A stretch of DNA of 64,000 bases from Heterohyrax brucei (lineage: Eukaryota; Chordata; Mammalia; Hyracoidea; Procaviidae). Numbering within the stretch: the first letter of the stretch is position 1; every line of letters starts with the position of its first letter. The stretch covers positions 15,532,001 to 15,596,000 of the forward strand of contig CM053154.1 of the NCBI GenBank assembly GCA_028571685.1. The letters run 5' to 3'. Shown here piece after piece: positions 1 to 11,945 of this stretch. The translations under genes and the position numbers were made by a program. The notes under the pieces are model-generated. The model saw only the letters and a program-made list of their open reading frames with translations. It was not told the origin of the DNA and did not search any database.

Positions 1-929
1 CATTTGCCCTTCTCCTTCCTTTGTCCTCTAGAAACAAGTTTTTTGGGTGGGTTCCTGAACACCCCCTGGCACCAGGGCCAGCATCAGATTACCCAGTAAG
101 CAAAGTAAGTGCGGGTTTCCTTGGGCTTACTTACTAATCTGCAGTGAACAATTTCACTTTTTTTTTTGTGCCACATCAAGGATTCTGCTTCTGGGTATGA
201 CTGGGATCTATCTCACTCACAACCCCACAGCACCGACCTATAGAATCAAATCGTATTTTCAAGTTTACAATCCCCGAGAGGGACAGATGGCCCAGTAAGC
301 ACAAGTAAGCCTGTGCTTACCTTGCTTACAGGATTGCTGACCCAGGGCACTGGCATATGCAAAGAGCTTCACAGAAGAATGAGTACTTCAAGGCCATGCA
401 CTTGCCCTCCGGACAAAAACAGACCAAGGACTCCTGCGGAGGCTGTTTATGGTTATAGGTTATTTGGTATTTTCTCTTGCCATGTTTTCCAAAATGCCTG
501 GAAACTGCTTATCTCTGGGGAAATACCCCCCACCGCCCCAACAGCAAGGCCTCGATCCACAACTCGCCTGTCAACATGCCAGGCCCTTGGGAGTCATCTG
601 GTTAGTCAGTTCTTTATAGCATCTGGGGGAAAGTGGAATACAGCTGGTAACAGAGCAGACCCCTGTTGGGGTCCACATTCCTGGATTGTCAAAGAGCAGG
701 GTGTCAGGGGAGAAGCCAGCGCCAGCCCTGTCAGAGAGTCGGCAGTCCCCAGGGAATTGCTGCAGGCTCTGCCAGACAGGGTAGTTGGAGTGTGCTGGAG
801 GGAGTGGGGGACAGGGAAGGGAGCAGATGTGTGGGCTGGGGGGACAAGGCTGACTGTCCTGTGCTCTAGAGTTTCCTACGAGGCTGTTTCCACAGAGAGT
901 TTCCAATGCCCTTTGTTGTGAATTGCCAG
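1..929. other. intron 1, mostly unassigned, with two palindromic modules
   Basis: No exon or recognised repeat is seen. Two related CAGTAAGC-type modules lie at 93-134 and 291-329; the second folds on itself around a 4-base loop. A 202-codon open frame from 313 has no recognisable domain and I treat it as chance. Confidence 0.5.
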
Positions 930-1125
930 TGGCAGACCCTCAAGGGTAGCCACTCACTGATTCTGACTCCTAGTGACCCTGGGGGTGGGAGAGAAGAGCT
1001 GAGCTCCGTAGGGTTTTCTGACTGTAATCTTTGCAGAAGATCACCAGGCCTTGCTTCCACATCACCATTGCATGGGTTCGAACTTCCAAACTTTGGGCTA
1101 GTAGCCAGCCACACAATGTGCCACT
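930..1125 (-). repeat. AfroSINE, long form, degraded
   Basis: The antisense tail (actgattctgactcctagtg) is followed by the long-form segment 'gatcaccaggccttgcttcc' and a GGTTCGAACTT B-box-like region read in reverse. Here 'long form' means copies carrying this extra 'gatcgccaggcctttcttcc'-like segment, which short-form copies lack. Confidence 0.8.
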
Positions 1126-1194
1126 CAGGACCTTAGGGGAGTCCCAGAGACCTTGGATTTCTGGGTTGGAATGTGGCAGAAGGAGTTCAGGCTT

Positions 1195-1340
1195 TCAAGA
1201 CAGGCACAGCTGTGCAGTTTCTGGAAGATGTTTAACCTCTCTGGGCCTTAGTTTCCTCTGCTGTTAATGGGTTAATAGCTGCCTATTTCTTGTCTCATCG
1301 GGTAGTTTGTCGGGATAAAATGAGACTGTTTAGGGAGCAC
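1195..1340 (+). repeat. MIR SINE fragment
   Basis: The sense MIR core 'tttaacctctctgggcctta' and the following region 'gataaaatgag' are recognisable. This is an ancient mammalian tRNA-derived SINE, much older than the AfroSINEs. Confidence 0.7.
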
Positions 1341-1364
1341 TTGCTGAGACCTCTGCCTGCTTCT

Positions 1365-1475
1365 TATTGTCCTCACTAATCTTGGGGACATGAGAGACGT
1401 TACTATCCCCACTTCATACCTGCAGAACACTGAGCCACAAAGTTTTGTCACTTATTTAAGGTTGCATAGCTGTGG
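1365..1475 (-). repeat. MIR SINE fragment
   Basis: The antisense MIR pattern 'ctatccccacttca ... cacttatttaaggttgcatagct' is visible, with several indels. Confidence 0.55.
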
Positions 1476-3356
1476 ATCAATTTCAGCTAAAAAATGAAAA
1501 AGAAGTTGACTTTATCTTTTTTTAAAGACAAAGAAGATTATGAGCCAGAACAGAAAGTCCAAAGGTCCAGCAGGCCCCAAGGCAGCAGAGCAGGCAGCCC
1601 AGTGATCCCCTGGGTGCCAACAGAGGTTCTTGCCACCCTTCCTTTTGGCTGTTCTTTATGGAGGCCATGTCCTCAAGAAGATGACAAGATGGGCTCGTCC
1701 TCTTCATGGCCCAGGGCCCTTGGCTTAGGGTCTGGACATGTGTTTCCCAGAAGCCACCAGCAGCCTTCCCTCATGTGCCATAGGCCAGGGCTGTGGACAC
1801 AAATCCATTCTCATGGCAGGGAAGGGGCAGGGCTTACTATGACTGGCTTAGACTAATCGGGATCTCCTTTGGGTTTGGGGAAGGGCCACCCTCCCCAGCC
1901 CTGTAAAATTGGGGTTCAGGGAGAGATGGATTTTGGATGAGCAATTAGCAGTGTCCACCAAGGCCAGAAAGTAGCTAAACTGGGATTTGAAGCAGTTCCC
2001 TGGGTCCAGTACTCCTAGACTTGACCAAGTGTGAAGAGGCTGTCAGTGTATTGCAGGTGCTTGGTAAATCTCGGCTGAAATGCATTGATCCATAAAGTCC
2101 AGCTCCTTTCTGAGCCTGTCTTCCTGTATACCGCAGATAAATGGTTGCCTGGCCTCTGCTTGAACTCCCATAGTGATGGGGAACTCAGGATCGCTCCAGA
2201 CATTACCCACCCTTTTCCGTCTATTAAGCACCATAGCTACCTTTTATGGTACTTTTGTGTGACTTAGAGAAAGACACGACTTAGGGTGCAAAAATTCGGA
2301 AAAGGCACTGATTATGGACAGATGTAGCCCTTCGGTTCAGAACATCAGAAGGAACTTTTGTGTTAAGAAATTGGTGTCCTTCCCAGGATGAAAGCAGCCC
2401 TGCATTGCAGAGGGAAACCTCTGCAGGGCCCAGGTGGCGCAGCTGTTCTGTCAAGCCTGTCTTTAAGGGCCATCTCTTCCATTTGGAACTCAGTGGAGGT
2501 GCTCTGAATGTCTCCAAGCCTCAGCCTGGAGACAGCCCTCTGACAGTGGGGGTAGGGAGCTGGTGCTCCAGGCCCCCAACCTTGGGGGCTGTAAGGGGTC
2601 ACGGTGCCCCTTCCTGCCTGGAGGAGGCACATGTCCCTCTTCAGGAGGGTTCAGCTGAGGTGGGGTGACTAAGTGGCCCCGTCTCCCCACCCTCGCCTGT
2701 CCCGCCTCTGCCTCTCCTTTCCCCAGGGACAGATGGAAGTGGTTGCGAGGTGACAGAGTCCGTGAGGCCAGCTGGCCCAGGATGGCGTTGACCCTCCGGT
2801 CGCCTCGGTCCTGTGAGCACCAGCTGAGCCGAGCTCGGCCTCTGAAAACTGAATCGGACTTGGTGAGACAGATTGGAGTTGTCTAAAATCAGGGACTGTT
2901 GGTGAGACAGATTGGAGCCGTCTAAAACCAGAGACTTCCTGGGGCCAGGCAAGCAGGGAGCTTTCTGTTGGAGTGGATGAGAGAATCTACCATTTACTGG
3001 TCAGTTTTAAAATGTGAAGCTGAGCTTTCTTTCAGAGGACAGGCGGGCATGAAATGCTGGCCGGAGCTTAGTGGAGCGTGAGGAGGCCACGTGGCTTCGC
3101 AAGTCCTCCTCAGTCATCCTGACAGTCCCCGAGGTGAGCCTCGGAGGGAAGTCAGGTGGTGTCTCTCTCAGCCGTGGCAGTGACGGGCCAGCCTCCAAGC
3201 TTCCCATCATGATGAGTTTTCCTGAAGGCTCCATTTGCCAAGTTCCTGTCTGGTTAGCAAACCCGGGAAGCAAAATGCAGAGGAAATGTGTCTGCTGACC
3301 GTGCATGTGGAAAGACCTCTGGCTAGTGGTGTAAGCACATGGCCTCTTCTCAACAG
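1476..3356. other. intron 1, unassigned, repeat-poor
   Basis: No exon is recognised. An L3/CR1-like patch (tgatggggaactc) may lie near 2045-2240 but is weak. A 39-bp direct duplication lies at 2860-2937. The absence of AfroSINEs over 1.9 kb is notable for this window. Confidence 0.45.
2860..2937 (+). repeat. 39-bp tandem duplication (2 copies)
   Basis: Two adjacent units (2860-2898 and 2899-2937) both begin ttggtgagacagattggag and continue with tctaaaa(t/c)ca and ga(g)act. They differ at only a few positions. Confidence 0.85.
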
Positions 3357-3476
3357 CCAGGCCACTGCCGCTGAGTCGAGTCTGACTCCCAGTGACCCTA
3401 TAGTTCTCAACAGCAGTTGGACCACTTTAATAATGACAACAATGATAATAATAAATAACACACCTGTCATTTATTG

Positions 3477-3643
3477 AGGCCCTGGTAGGGCAGTGGTTGG
3501 GAGCTGCCGTGAGCTACAGCTGCTAACCAAAATGTAGGCAGTTCAAATCCACCACCTGCTCCCTGGGAACCCTATGGGGCAGTTCTATTTTGTCCTAATA
3601 GGGTCACTGTGAGTCAGAATCGACTGAACAGTGGTGGGTTTGG
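3477..3643 (+). repeat. AfroSINE, short form
   Basis: The head is ggccctggtagggcagtgg, followed by gctaaccaaaatg, a B-box-like cagttcaaatcc, and the tail gtgagtcagaatcgactgaa. A 5'-truncated antisense fragment (actgccgctgagtcgag) lies just upstream at 3357-3412. Confidence 0.9.
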
Positions 3644-3904
3644 TGTCGTGATGATTATGTGATAGAGGCCCTGAGCAGGCCAGTCCTACTGCACAGAGGG
3701 GGAAGGTGGACCTGGGAGAGGTTACCCCACTTCCCTGCTTCCCTGGTTCATAGGCAGCCAAACTTCTGTGTCCCCTGCTACCACACCCATCTGTGTCATC
3801 ACCAGGAGCCATTTGATTTTAGAGGTCAGTGGTATCACTAGGGTTGGTGTCACCTAGAGCTGTAACTCATGGTGTCACCGCCCCCCCCAAGACCGTACAG
3901 AATT

Positions 3905-4210
3905 CTCGTCATTATTAGATGCCGTCATGTTGGTTCCACCTCAGATCAACCCACTGTGGAACAGAATGAAACACTGCCCGGTCCTGCGCCATGCTCACCG
4001 GTCCGTTAGGCTTCAGCCCACTGTTGCAGCCACTGTGTCAGTCCATCTCATGAAGGGTCTTCTGTTTTGCTGACCCTCTAGTTTACCTAGCATGATGTCC
4101 TGCTTCAGGGACTGATCCCTCCTGAAGATATGTCTACAATATGTAAGACATCGTCTTACCATCTTCACTTCTAAGGAACACTCTGCTTTTACTTCCCGTG
4201 TTATCATTGT
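3905..4210 (-). mobile_element. RTE (BovB-like) LINE, C-terminal coding end
   Basis: The minus strand encodes a degraded reverse-transcriptase tail with RRDQSLKQDIMLGKLEG and RRPFMRWTDT. These match the LMLGKIEGRRRRG...RMRWLDGI pattern typical of BovB/RTE C termini. It is non-functional. Confidence 0.8.
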
Positions 4211-4375
4211 TATTATTTTTACAGGTTATTTATCTTTTATTCCCCAATGCTACACCAGCCCCTAGTGCCCTTTAATCTGCTGTCTGTCTCTGAGAACATG
4301 CCTATTCTAGATATTTCATATCAGTGGGATCATACAATATTCCCCTATTTGTGTCTGGCTTCAGATGAAAATTTA
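4211..4375 (-). mobile_element. old L1 3' fragment
   Basis: The antisense L1 phrases 'atgcctattctagatatttc' and 'gtgggatcatacaatatt' are typical of L1M-class 3' regions. Confidence 0.55.
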
Positions 4376-4576
4376 AGATTAAGGTTTTATGTGATAGACT
4401 TTCATAAATGAATTAGAAAAAAATTTTTAAAGAATAAATAAGTGATAGAGTTCTTGCTTACAATGGATATAGTATGGCTGAAAGCAGTATGTACTCTCAT
4501 AGGGAAAGTTTGCTCATTGCCAGCCAATTACTTTGTGAAATTATTAGCTGCTACTGAGACCCACCATTTGTGTTAC

Positions 4577-4735
4577 TGGAAACCCTGGTGCTGTAGTGGT
4601 TCGGTGCTCCAGCTGCTAACCAAAAGGTTGACAGTTTACATCCAGTGAGTGTACCTTGGAAACTCTGTGGGGTAGTTCTGCTCTGTCCTACAGGGTCGCT
4701 ATGGGTTAGAATCGACTGGACAGCAACAGTTTTAT
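4577..4735 (+). repeat. AfroSINE, short form
   Basis: The head is aaccctggtgctgtagtgg, followed by gctaaccaaaaggttg and the tail cgctatgggttagaatcgac. It sits directly against the 3' end of the L1 at 4737-7600. Confidence 0.9.
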
Positions 4736-4736
4736 T

Positions 4737-7600
4737 TGTGGTACCAGCATGTTTCCAGTTTTTTCCATCCCTTCCCCGTTCCCTCCAGTAATCATCAAAG
4801 ATTGTTTCTCTCTATGTGTCAACCTTTTCATGAGTTTTCATAGTAGTGGTCTCACACAACAGCTGTCCCCTGTAACAGACTCATTTCAGTCAGCATGATG
4901 CCCTCCAGTTTGCTGCGTGTTATGAGATGACATTTAGTGTTGCCAGCACCACCTGCTTTTTAAAAAAGGGTATCTTTTCCCATTTAATAGACTTTGGGCC
5001 CTTGTCGAAGGTCAAGTGACTGTACCAAATCAAACCAAACCATTAGGACAGAGTAGAACTGCTCCATAGAGTTTCTGAGGAGCACTTGGTAGATTGGAAC
5101 TGCTAACCTTTCGTTTAGCAGATGTAGCACTTAACCACTACAAGACCACAGTTTCCCAGGTGACCATAGGTGGATGGATTTGCATCTGGGTTCTCAACTG
5201 TGTTCCATTGGTCGGCATATCTGTCATTGTACAAGTACCAGGCGTCTTTGTTTCTAAGATGTGTCTCTTTTAAATGGCATATTGATGGATCTTGTTTTGT
5301 TTTGTTTTTCCAAACACATTGTGTCATTCTCTGTCTCTTATGGGTTCATTTAAGTAATTTACATTCAGTGTCTTTGATTTGTTGTTAGATGTGAGTTTAT
5401 TGTTGTTAATCTGTAGTGCTTTTTTAAATTTTTCTTTTTTTTTTTTGTGGTGTGCTGACGTTTTCTTTGTTCCTGTTACACCCTGTGCTGAATTCCTTTA
5501 GCTTATGGATTTCTTTTTCACTTCTTTTTTTTCTGTAGATTTTGTTTTTATTGAGATTTTATGTTTTCATTTCTTATTTTGATGAGTAGGTTTATTAACT
5601 TTCTTTGTATTTATCCTGAAATTTATCCTTGTCTTCCTAGGTTTGACCCAGTCTGTTACTACTTGGTAGCAGCTTGCCTTTTACTACATTAGGAAATTCT
5701 ATGTCTATCCCATTTATTCCCTCTCCTATTGTTCTGATTTTGCTGTTTACAGATTAACTGCCCCAGTTCCCTGTTGTAATTCTTTTTGTTTTGATAGCCC
5801 TTGAAAGTTCATTTCCTATGTTGGTATCTGGCTGGGACAATCCTGTGACCTAGATTAAGGTTATGGTCTGTAGCATTTGTTCTCAGATTGAAGGATGATC
5901 GTTGATAATTCTTGTAAATTTGGTTTGTTTTTTGCATATTCTCCTAAATTCTGTTTATCTAGAAATTTCCTAATTTCACCATTGTGTTCAAACAAGAGTT
6001 TTTCAGGGTATGTTATTCTTAGGTGACAGTTTTTTTCTTTCAAAGTTTTATGTGTACTATCCATTGCCTTCTTGTCTGCATGGTTTCTGCTGCATAATCA
6101 GAGCTTAGTCTTACTGTTTCTCCTCTGTATGTGCCTTTTTGTTTTTCTTGCAGACACTTGGTTTGGCTGAGGTGCTCTCAGGGATTTTCCTCTGTCTTTG
6201 GTTTTAGTGAAAGTAATTGTGACATGCCTTGATGATTTTCTTTTAGAGGCCATCCAGCATGATGTTTGTTAGGCTTCTTGAATGGTCAGCGTTTCATCTT
6301 TCATGACATTAGGAAAATTTCTATCAGCAATTTTTCAGTGATCCTCTCTATGTTTTTTTCCCCTGTTCTGTAACTCTACTCACTGTCAAAATTGTGCTTT
6401 TGATTGTATCCCTCATACTTCTAAGGGTTTCTTCATTTTTCTTTGTTCTTTTTTTTCTGATTTTTTCTCAGAGAGTATCCAAGTGTTTATCTTCAGTTTC
6501 TCTGATTCTGTCTTACGTTATTCCATATCTGCTCCTCAGCCCTTCTGTGACACTGTCCGTTTCTGAAATCTTTTGTGAATCTTTTGGATTTCCAATTGTT
6601 GTTTTTGTATGATTTCTAATTTTGGATTTATTTTGGCATTTTGTTCCTGTATTATTTTCATAAATTCTTCCATTAACTTATCTGTGTTTTCCATGAATAT
6701 GTCTATGCTTTCCTCATTTTTGTCTGCTTTTTGCTGCAACTCTTGGATAGCTCTGACTATTAGAGATCTGAATTCCCTATCAGGTAATTCTGGTGCTTTT
6801 TCTTCCACTGGAAAGTCATACGGTGTTTTATTTTGGATGCCTGCTGAAACTGCTGCAACTTTCCTGTCTTTTTTTTTCTTTCTTCTTTTTTTTTAATGTG
6901 TTTTGATATTGTCTGTTGTCTTTGGGCCGTTCAGTTGTTAATTTTCTTTGTTTATTGATTGCAGATCTGTTTGTTTCATCTTGCTGTTTTATTTTGTTTG
7001 GGTATGTCAGAGCAGGTATGCTGTGCATTCTTTGTTGTTGGCCTGACTGTGGTCATGATGTTTTTCACCACCTTGTCCAATGGACAGGGCCAATGGCTCA
7101 GTGGTAGTGCAGCAGGGGCAGGTGCAGCCGATAATCTGTGTACTCCTGGGAGCTCCTGAAGGTATGTTCATGTACTCCCCATCTACTGATCACCAGTATG
7201 GGTTTGGCAAATCCAAGCTGCATGGGTGTTGTTCTTCCTGGCTGGCTGAGCCACTGCAGCTAGCCAGGAGATATTGGAAGGAGAGCAGTGGGAAGACAAT
7301 TAGAGATGGGAAAGCATGTCTTGATGGTCACCAGGAGTTGTGTCTTCTGTTGAGATTTTCATGAGTCTGCTCTCCCTTGTTCCTTCTTTGCTGATCTCCA
7401 ACAGGTATTCGAGATGGCAAATCTGTGCTGGGTTAGCTGATAGGAAATTTTCTCTCCTATCTCTTCTCACTCTCTGTTTTCTGTCAGTTTCTTATTCCGT
7501 TTGGAGTTTTGCTTTAGATCTTTATCTCTTCATATGACCATTTGCCTCAGATTATGTTTCTCTCTGTTTTATTTAGTGTTGTGGGAGGTGTTGCACTGGA
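4737..7600 (-). mobile_element. L1-lineage LINE, internally deleted, degraded
   Basis: Read on the minus strand, the 5' UTR-like region (7600 to about 7030) leads into ORF1. A coiled-coil part (QNAKINPKLEIIQKQQLEIQ, 6536-6808) is followed by an ORF1 C terminus (TLKEKNCHLRITYPEKLLF, GEIRKFLDKQ, 5861-6064). ORF2 then appears only as an endonuclease piece (KQDPSICHLKETHL) joined in frame near 5244 to a far-downstream piece (YNDRYADQWNTVEN). A 3' UTR follows at about 4985-4737, homologous to that of the L1 end at 10742-11945. The element is HAL1-like in lacking most of ORF2. An AfroSINE splits it at 5010-5162. Confidence 0.75.
5010..5162 (-). repeat. AfroSINE inside the L1
   Basis: The body gacagagtagaactgctcca, the region aactgctaacctttcgttt and the head complement ccacagtttcccag are present. 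The flanks are continuous L1 sequence (gtcaagtgactgta / ccataggtggatgg), so the insertion is younger than the L1. Confidence 0.85.
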
Positions 7601-7639
7601 GGAACAGCATGATGCTTCTTTATGTGGCACCACGTTGGT

Positions 7640-8195
7640 CAGAAGTTATTGGCTGTATTTCTTCCAAGACATATTTGTCTTTAAGCAGCCTGTGGTATAT
7701 TCAATATTCTTCTCTAATACCACAATTCAAAGGCATCAGTTCTGCTTTGGTCTTTCTTATTCACTGTCCAGTTTTCTTGTTCATAGAAGTGATTGAAAAC
7801 ACTATGGCTTAGGTCAGGTGAACCATAGTCCTCGAAGTGAATATCTTTGTTTTTCAACACTCTAGAGAAGTCTTTTGCAGCAGATTTCCCCAGTGCAATG
7901 CATCTTTCAACTTCTTGACTGCTGCCTCCATGGGTCTTGATTGTGGATCAACGTAAAACGAAATCCTTGACAACTTCAGTTTCTCTCCATTTATCATGAT
8001 GATGTTAATTGGTCAGCTGTGAGAGTTTTTATTTTCTTGATGTTGAGGTATAATGAAGGCTATGGTTTTTGATCTTCATCACTAAGTGCTTCCAGTTGTG
8101 TTCACTTTAAGCTAGCAAGGTTGTGTTATCTGCATAAGGCAAGTTGTTTACAAGTCTTCCTCCAATCTTTATGTCCTGTTCTTCTTTATATACAG
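7640..8195 (-). mobile_element. RTE (BovB-like) LINE fragment
   Basis: Antisense RTE landmarks are present: ccacaattcaaaggcatcag, ttgattgtggatcaacg and tgtgttatctgcataaggca. The same part of the family's reverse transcriptase appears in sense at 14624-15640. Confidence 0.85.
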
Positions 8196-8199
8196 AATC

Positions 8200-8656
8200 C
8201 TTAGTAGTGTTTAGTATCAATTTTAATCACAAAATAAGTGATATAGTTGTAAATTGCTTAAATTGAATATTTCTTAGATTGTATGAATGCTAACGACATG
8301 AAATCTTTCTACATTGAATTACAGCGTTGTCAGTAGCAACATTGTTAGTAACTGATGTTTCTTCCCTTTAATTACTACTCCATTGTCAAAACAGTTATTG
8401 GTAGAGGTACCTAAGTAATAATTACCACAATATTGTAGCTAAAGCACTAGAAAATTTGGCAAAATCAGTGACTATAGAAACCTGGGCAGCAACAAAAACA
8501 GCAACATGTAGTTGTAGCTTGTGCAGGTGAAGTCACATGATTCAAAGCGTAATCGGGTAATAATGACAGCTGTGACTGGAGCACATGAGAAGGTTCAAAC
8601 AGTAAATTAGCCTGGAGTTTTAGTCTTGTAGGTGTATTGATCCATGTAAACTGGGC
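8200..8656. other. intron 1, unassigned AT-rich stretch
   Basis: No gene or repeat is recognised. The sequence is AT-rich with scattered short runs only. Confidence 0.4.
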
Positions 8657-8818
8657 CTGGAAACCCTCGTGGTGTAGTGGTTAACAGACACAGCAGCTAA
8701 CCAAAAGGCTGGCAGTTCAAATCCACCAGGCACTCCTTGGAAATTATATGGGTCAGCTCTGCTCTGTCCCACTGGATTGCTTTAGTTAGAATCAACTCTG
8801 TGGCAATTTTTTTTTTTA
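8657..8818 (+). repeat. AfroSINE, short form
   Basis: The head is gaaaccctcgtggtgtagtg, followed by gctaaccaaaaggctggcag, cagttcaaatcc and a tail ending in a T-rich run. Confidence 0.9.
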
Positions 8819-9797
8819 AGATGGGCTTATGAAAAATGTGTTTGCTGTTATAACTAACTGCAGGGATTTTTTTTTTAAATAAAAGAACAATAAATTCCTG
8901 CTGAAACACTGCACAAAATTTTCTCAGACAGTCATTTTGGTATTACTCCCTCTGACACTGTCACCCAGTGACAGGGGTCACCCCCCCAGCACCCACCTAG
9001 TGATGCGACTGCTGTAGCTCTACTGAGAATATCAGCCAAGGAGCTAGCTGCCCAAAGCTGCTCAGATGCTCAGGAGACGCACCTCTTGGCCACACAGCAC
9101 TGGCTGGCTATCTGGACTGGTTCCTTGGCCCACCACAAAACACAAGGCCTATAAGACAGAGTCTGTATCCCTGACCAGCAGAAGAATGCCCTCCTTTCTG
9201 GCTAGCCCAGAGCTTGTTCAGAGGACCACAGGGTGATGTCTGACATCAGTATCTTGGCTCACCACTTCTCACTGGGGAGGGAAGCATGTTGGGAAGAGAC
9301 CCAGGTCTTTATTGCAGCTTCTTACCCCTCCTACATGGCGTGAGATCCCAGTATGCCTCAGGGACAAAGCAAAAATGGGTGGATCCTGGTCCTTAAAGCA
9401 AACTACCTCTCTGCAGGGCTGGGCTCCTGGTCTTCTCAGATGGGGAACAGCCCAGCAGCATGTAAAGAAGAACCCTCTACCCCCGCTGAGGCCCCCGGTA
9501 CTCCAGGGGTTGCACATGTATGTAGAATGGGGTGATCACCTGGAGGGCTAGGTCTCTGAGGCTGATGAAACCAGTTCCTCAGTGGAAGCCGCTGAGCAGG
9601 GGCTGGATGTTTGCTCTGCATCTGTAGTACGTGCTGTGGTTCAGATTCCTGCAGGGGCTGGTTAGGGCTAGAACAACCGCCTCAGCTCTGGGGAAGCCAA
9701 CTGGATGTGTTTTCCTCCCTGCCCATACCTGAGGCCCAGATCTGAAGCCCTTCCAAGCCTTCAGTTTTGCCAGTGGTTTTGTTCTCATGAACTAATA
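8819..9797. other. intron 1, unassigned
   Basis: Unique-looking, moderately GC-rich sequence from about 8930. Open frames here overlap each other on both strands without domain signal, and I call no gene. Confidence 0.4.
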
Positions 9798-9912
9798 GGA
9801 GCCCTGGTAGCTCAGTAGTTAAGAACTACAACTGCTAACCAAAAGGTCAGCAGTTCAAATCCACCAGCTGCGCCTATGGAGCACTTCTACTGTGTCCTAT
9901 AGGGTCACTAAT
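9798..9912 (+). repeat. AfroSINE, short form, 3' truncated, with a second head
   Basis: ggagccctggtagctcagta and gctaaccaaaaggtcagcag are clear. The tail stops after tatagggtcact. A further SINE head (gaagccctgggtggcac) follows at 9925. Confidence 0.85.
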
Positions 9913-10459
9913 GAACTAATTAAGGAAGCCCTGGGTGGCACAAACAGGTTGCTGGGGTGCCAGCAATGTGCTGGACTTTGACCTGTAGGGGTGAGAATAC
10001 AAAGCCCTAACACCACTGAGTAATACGAGCAGACCTCGGTCTTGACGCGATGGCCCCAGCTACAGGAAATTGTGGCCTGGAGGGGGCAGGCTTGAGGTGG
10101 GGGAGGTTGCAGGGTGCCTGCTGAGTGGGAGGATCCGTACCAGAACTATGGTGTGGTGTGTGCAGAGGGGGTGAATTGAAGGATGCTGTGGAATAGGAAT
10201 GACGAGGCTTGGGAATGGAATGAGAAGTGAGGAAAAAGTTAGGAAAACCCCCCTTTTGTGAGGGCAGAGGAACCATGCTGGGTGCCTGTGGAGAAAGGCA
10301 GGTCTGGGCAATCTGAGAGTTGATCCCGTGTAACGCAGCGTGTGTATTGCTAATACCTTGACTCCGAGTGGTCAGTGCCTCTGTTGGGTAAGACCTGGGT
10401 GCTGCTCCATGTCTGAGGATAGTCACTGGGATCGACACGTACAGAAACATACGTCCATT

Positions 10460-10620
10460 GAGCAATCCGTTGATCAGCCAGTTGATGGATCCATCCATCC
10501 ATTCTTCTATCCATATGTCCATTCGTCTCTCCGTCCATCCTGTCACCCACCTACTGATCCGTTTATCCACTTACCCATCCATCTGTTCATCTACCCATTC
10601 ATCCCTATGTTTGTCTGTCC
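10460..10620 (+). repeat. (TCCA)n-like simple repeat, degenerate
   Basis: There are many imperfect 4-base units such as ccatccatccattc and ccatccatctgttcatctac. This creates the longest open frame on the minus strand here (10007-10570), which is therefore not a gene. Confidence 0.9.
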
Positions 10621-10741
10621 ATTCACCAAATGTATATTGGGTGCCTGTGATATAGTATGAGCTGAGGAATCAGAGAGAAACTAAGACAGGGCCTTGCCCC
10701 AGTGAGTCCAGAGTTCATAGGAAAGATATCTAGAGAGACAA

Positions 10742-11945
10742 AAGAAGAATCTTTTTGTCTGTCTGTTTAATATTTTATTGTGTTTTAAGTGAAAGTTTGC
10801 AATCCAAGTCAATTTGTCACACAAAAGCTTGCACTCACACTGCTAGGCAACTCTAGCTGCTCTCCCCACCCTGTGACAGCACACTCCTCCTTTCCATCCG
10901 GTACTTCTCGTGTCCATTTAACCAGCTCCTGACCCTCTCCACCTTATTATCTCACCTCTGGACAGGAGCTGCCCCGTGAGTCTCATGTGTCTACTTGAGC
11001 TAAGAAGCACACTCTTCACCAGTATCGTTTGATCGTTTATAGTCTAGTCCAATCTTTATCTGAAGGACTGAGTTTGGGAATGGTTTCAGCCCTGGACTAA
11101 CAGAGAGTCCAGGGACCATATCTTCTGAGGACTCTCCAGTCTGCTGGATCATCATGTGTGGTATTTTTAATAGAATTCTAGTTCTGCACACCCGTATTTT
11201 CCTCCTGACAGTGTCATGGACTCTATGGTGTTTTCCCTGTCAGGGCAGTCATTGGTGGCGGCTAGGCAAGATCTAATTCTTCTGGTTTCATGCTGATATA
11301 GTCTCTGGATTATATGACCCTTTCTGTCTCCTGGACTCATATTTTCCTTGTGTCTTCCATTCTCCTCTGCCCTAGGTGGATTGGGACCAATCAATGCTAC
11401 TTAGATGGCCACTTGCTGGCTTTTAAGACCCCAGATACCACTCACCATAGTGGGTTGCAAGACATTTTCTTAAAAGAACTTTGTTATGCCAACTGACCTA
11501 GATGTCCCCTGAAACCATGGTCCCCAGACCCTTGCCACAGGTACTCTGTCCTTCAAGGTGTTGAGTTATATTTAGGAAACCACTCAGCTTTTGGTTTAGT
11601 CCAGCTGTGCTGACCTCCCTTTTAGTGGATGATGTCTCTCCCTTGACCTAACCCAGTACCTGTCTGCTATCATATCAATGAATACTCTATTACCTCCCTC
11701 CCCACCCTTGTATAACTATCAAAGATTGTTTTCTTCTGTGTTTAAAACTTTTCTTGAGTGCTTATGATAGTGGTCTCATACAATATACGTCCTTTTGCAA
11801 CTAACTGATGTCCCCAGCATAATGTCTTCCAGATGACTCCGTGTTATGAGATGTTTCCCCAGATCACCGTTGTTCTTTATCATTGCATAGTATTCCGTTG
11901 TGTGAGTATACCATAGTTTGTTTATCCATTCATTTCTTGAAGAAG
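10742..11945 (-). mobile_element. L1 3' end (3' UTR)
   Basis: The antisense poly(A)-signal end (ttaatattttattgtg) is followed by aagtgaaagtttgcaatcca and 1.2 kb of 3' UTR. It is homologous along its length to 22805-23695, and its terminus matches the sense copy at 14281-14465. Confidence 0.85.

Noticed and set aside
313-921. 202-codon plus-strand open frame in intron 1
   Set aside because: No recognisable domain, no splice or promoter context, and overlapping open frames on the other strand.
10007-10570. 187-codon minus-strand open frame
   Set aside because: Its repetitive Trp/Met/Asp/Gly-rich N-terminal half is the translation of the degenerate (TCCA)n repeat at 10460-10620; no domain.
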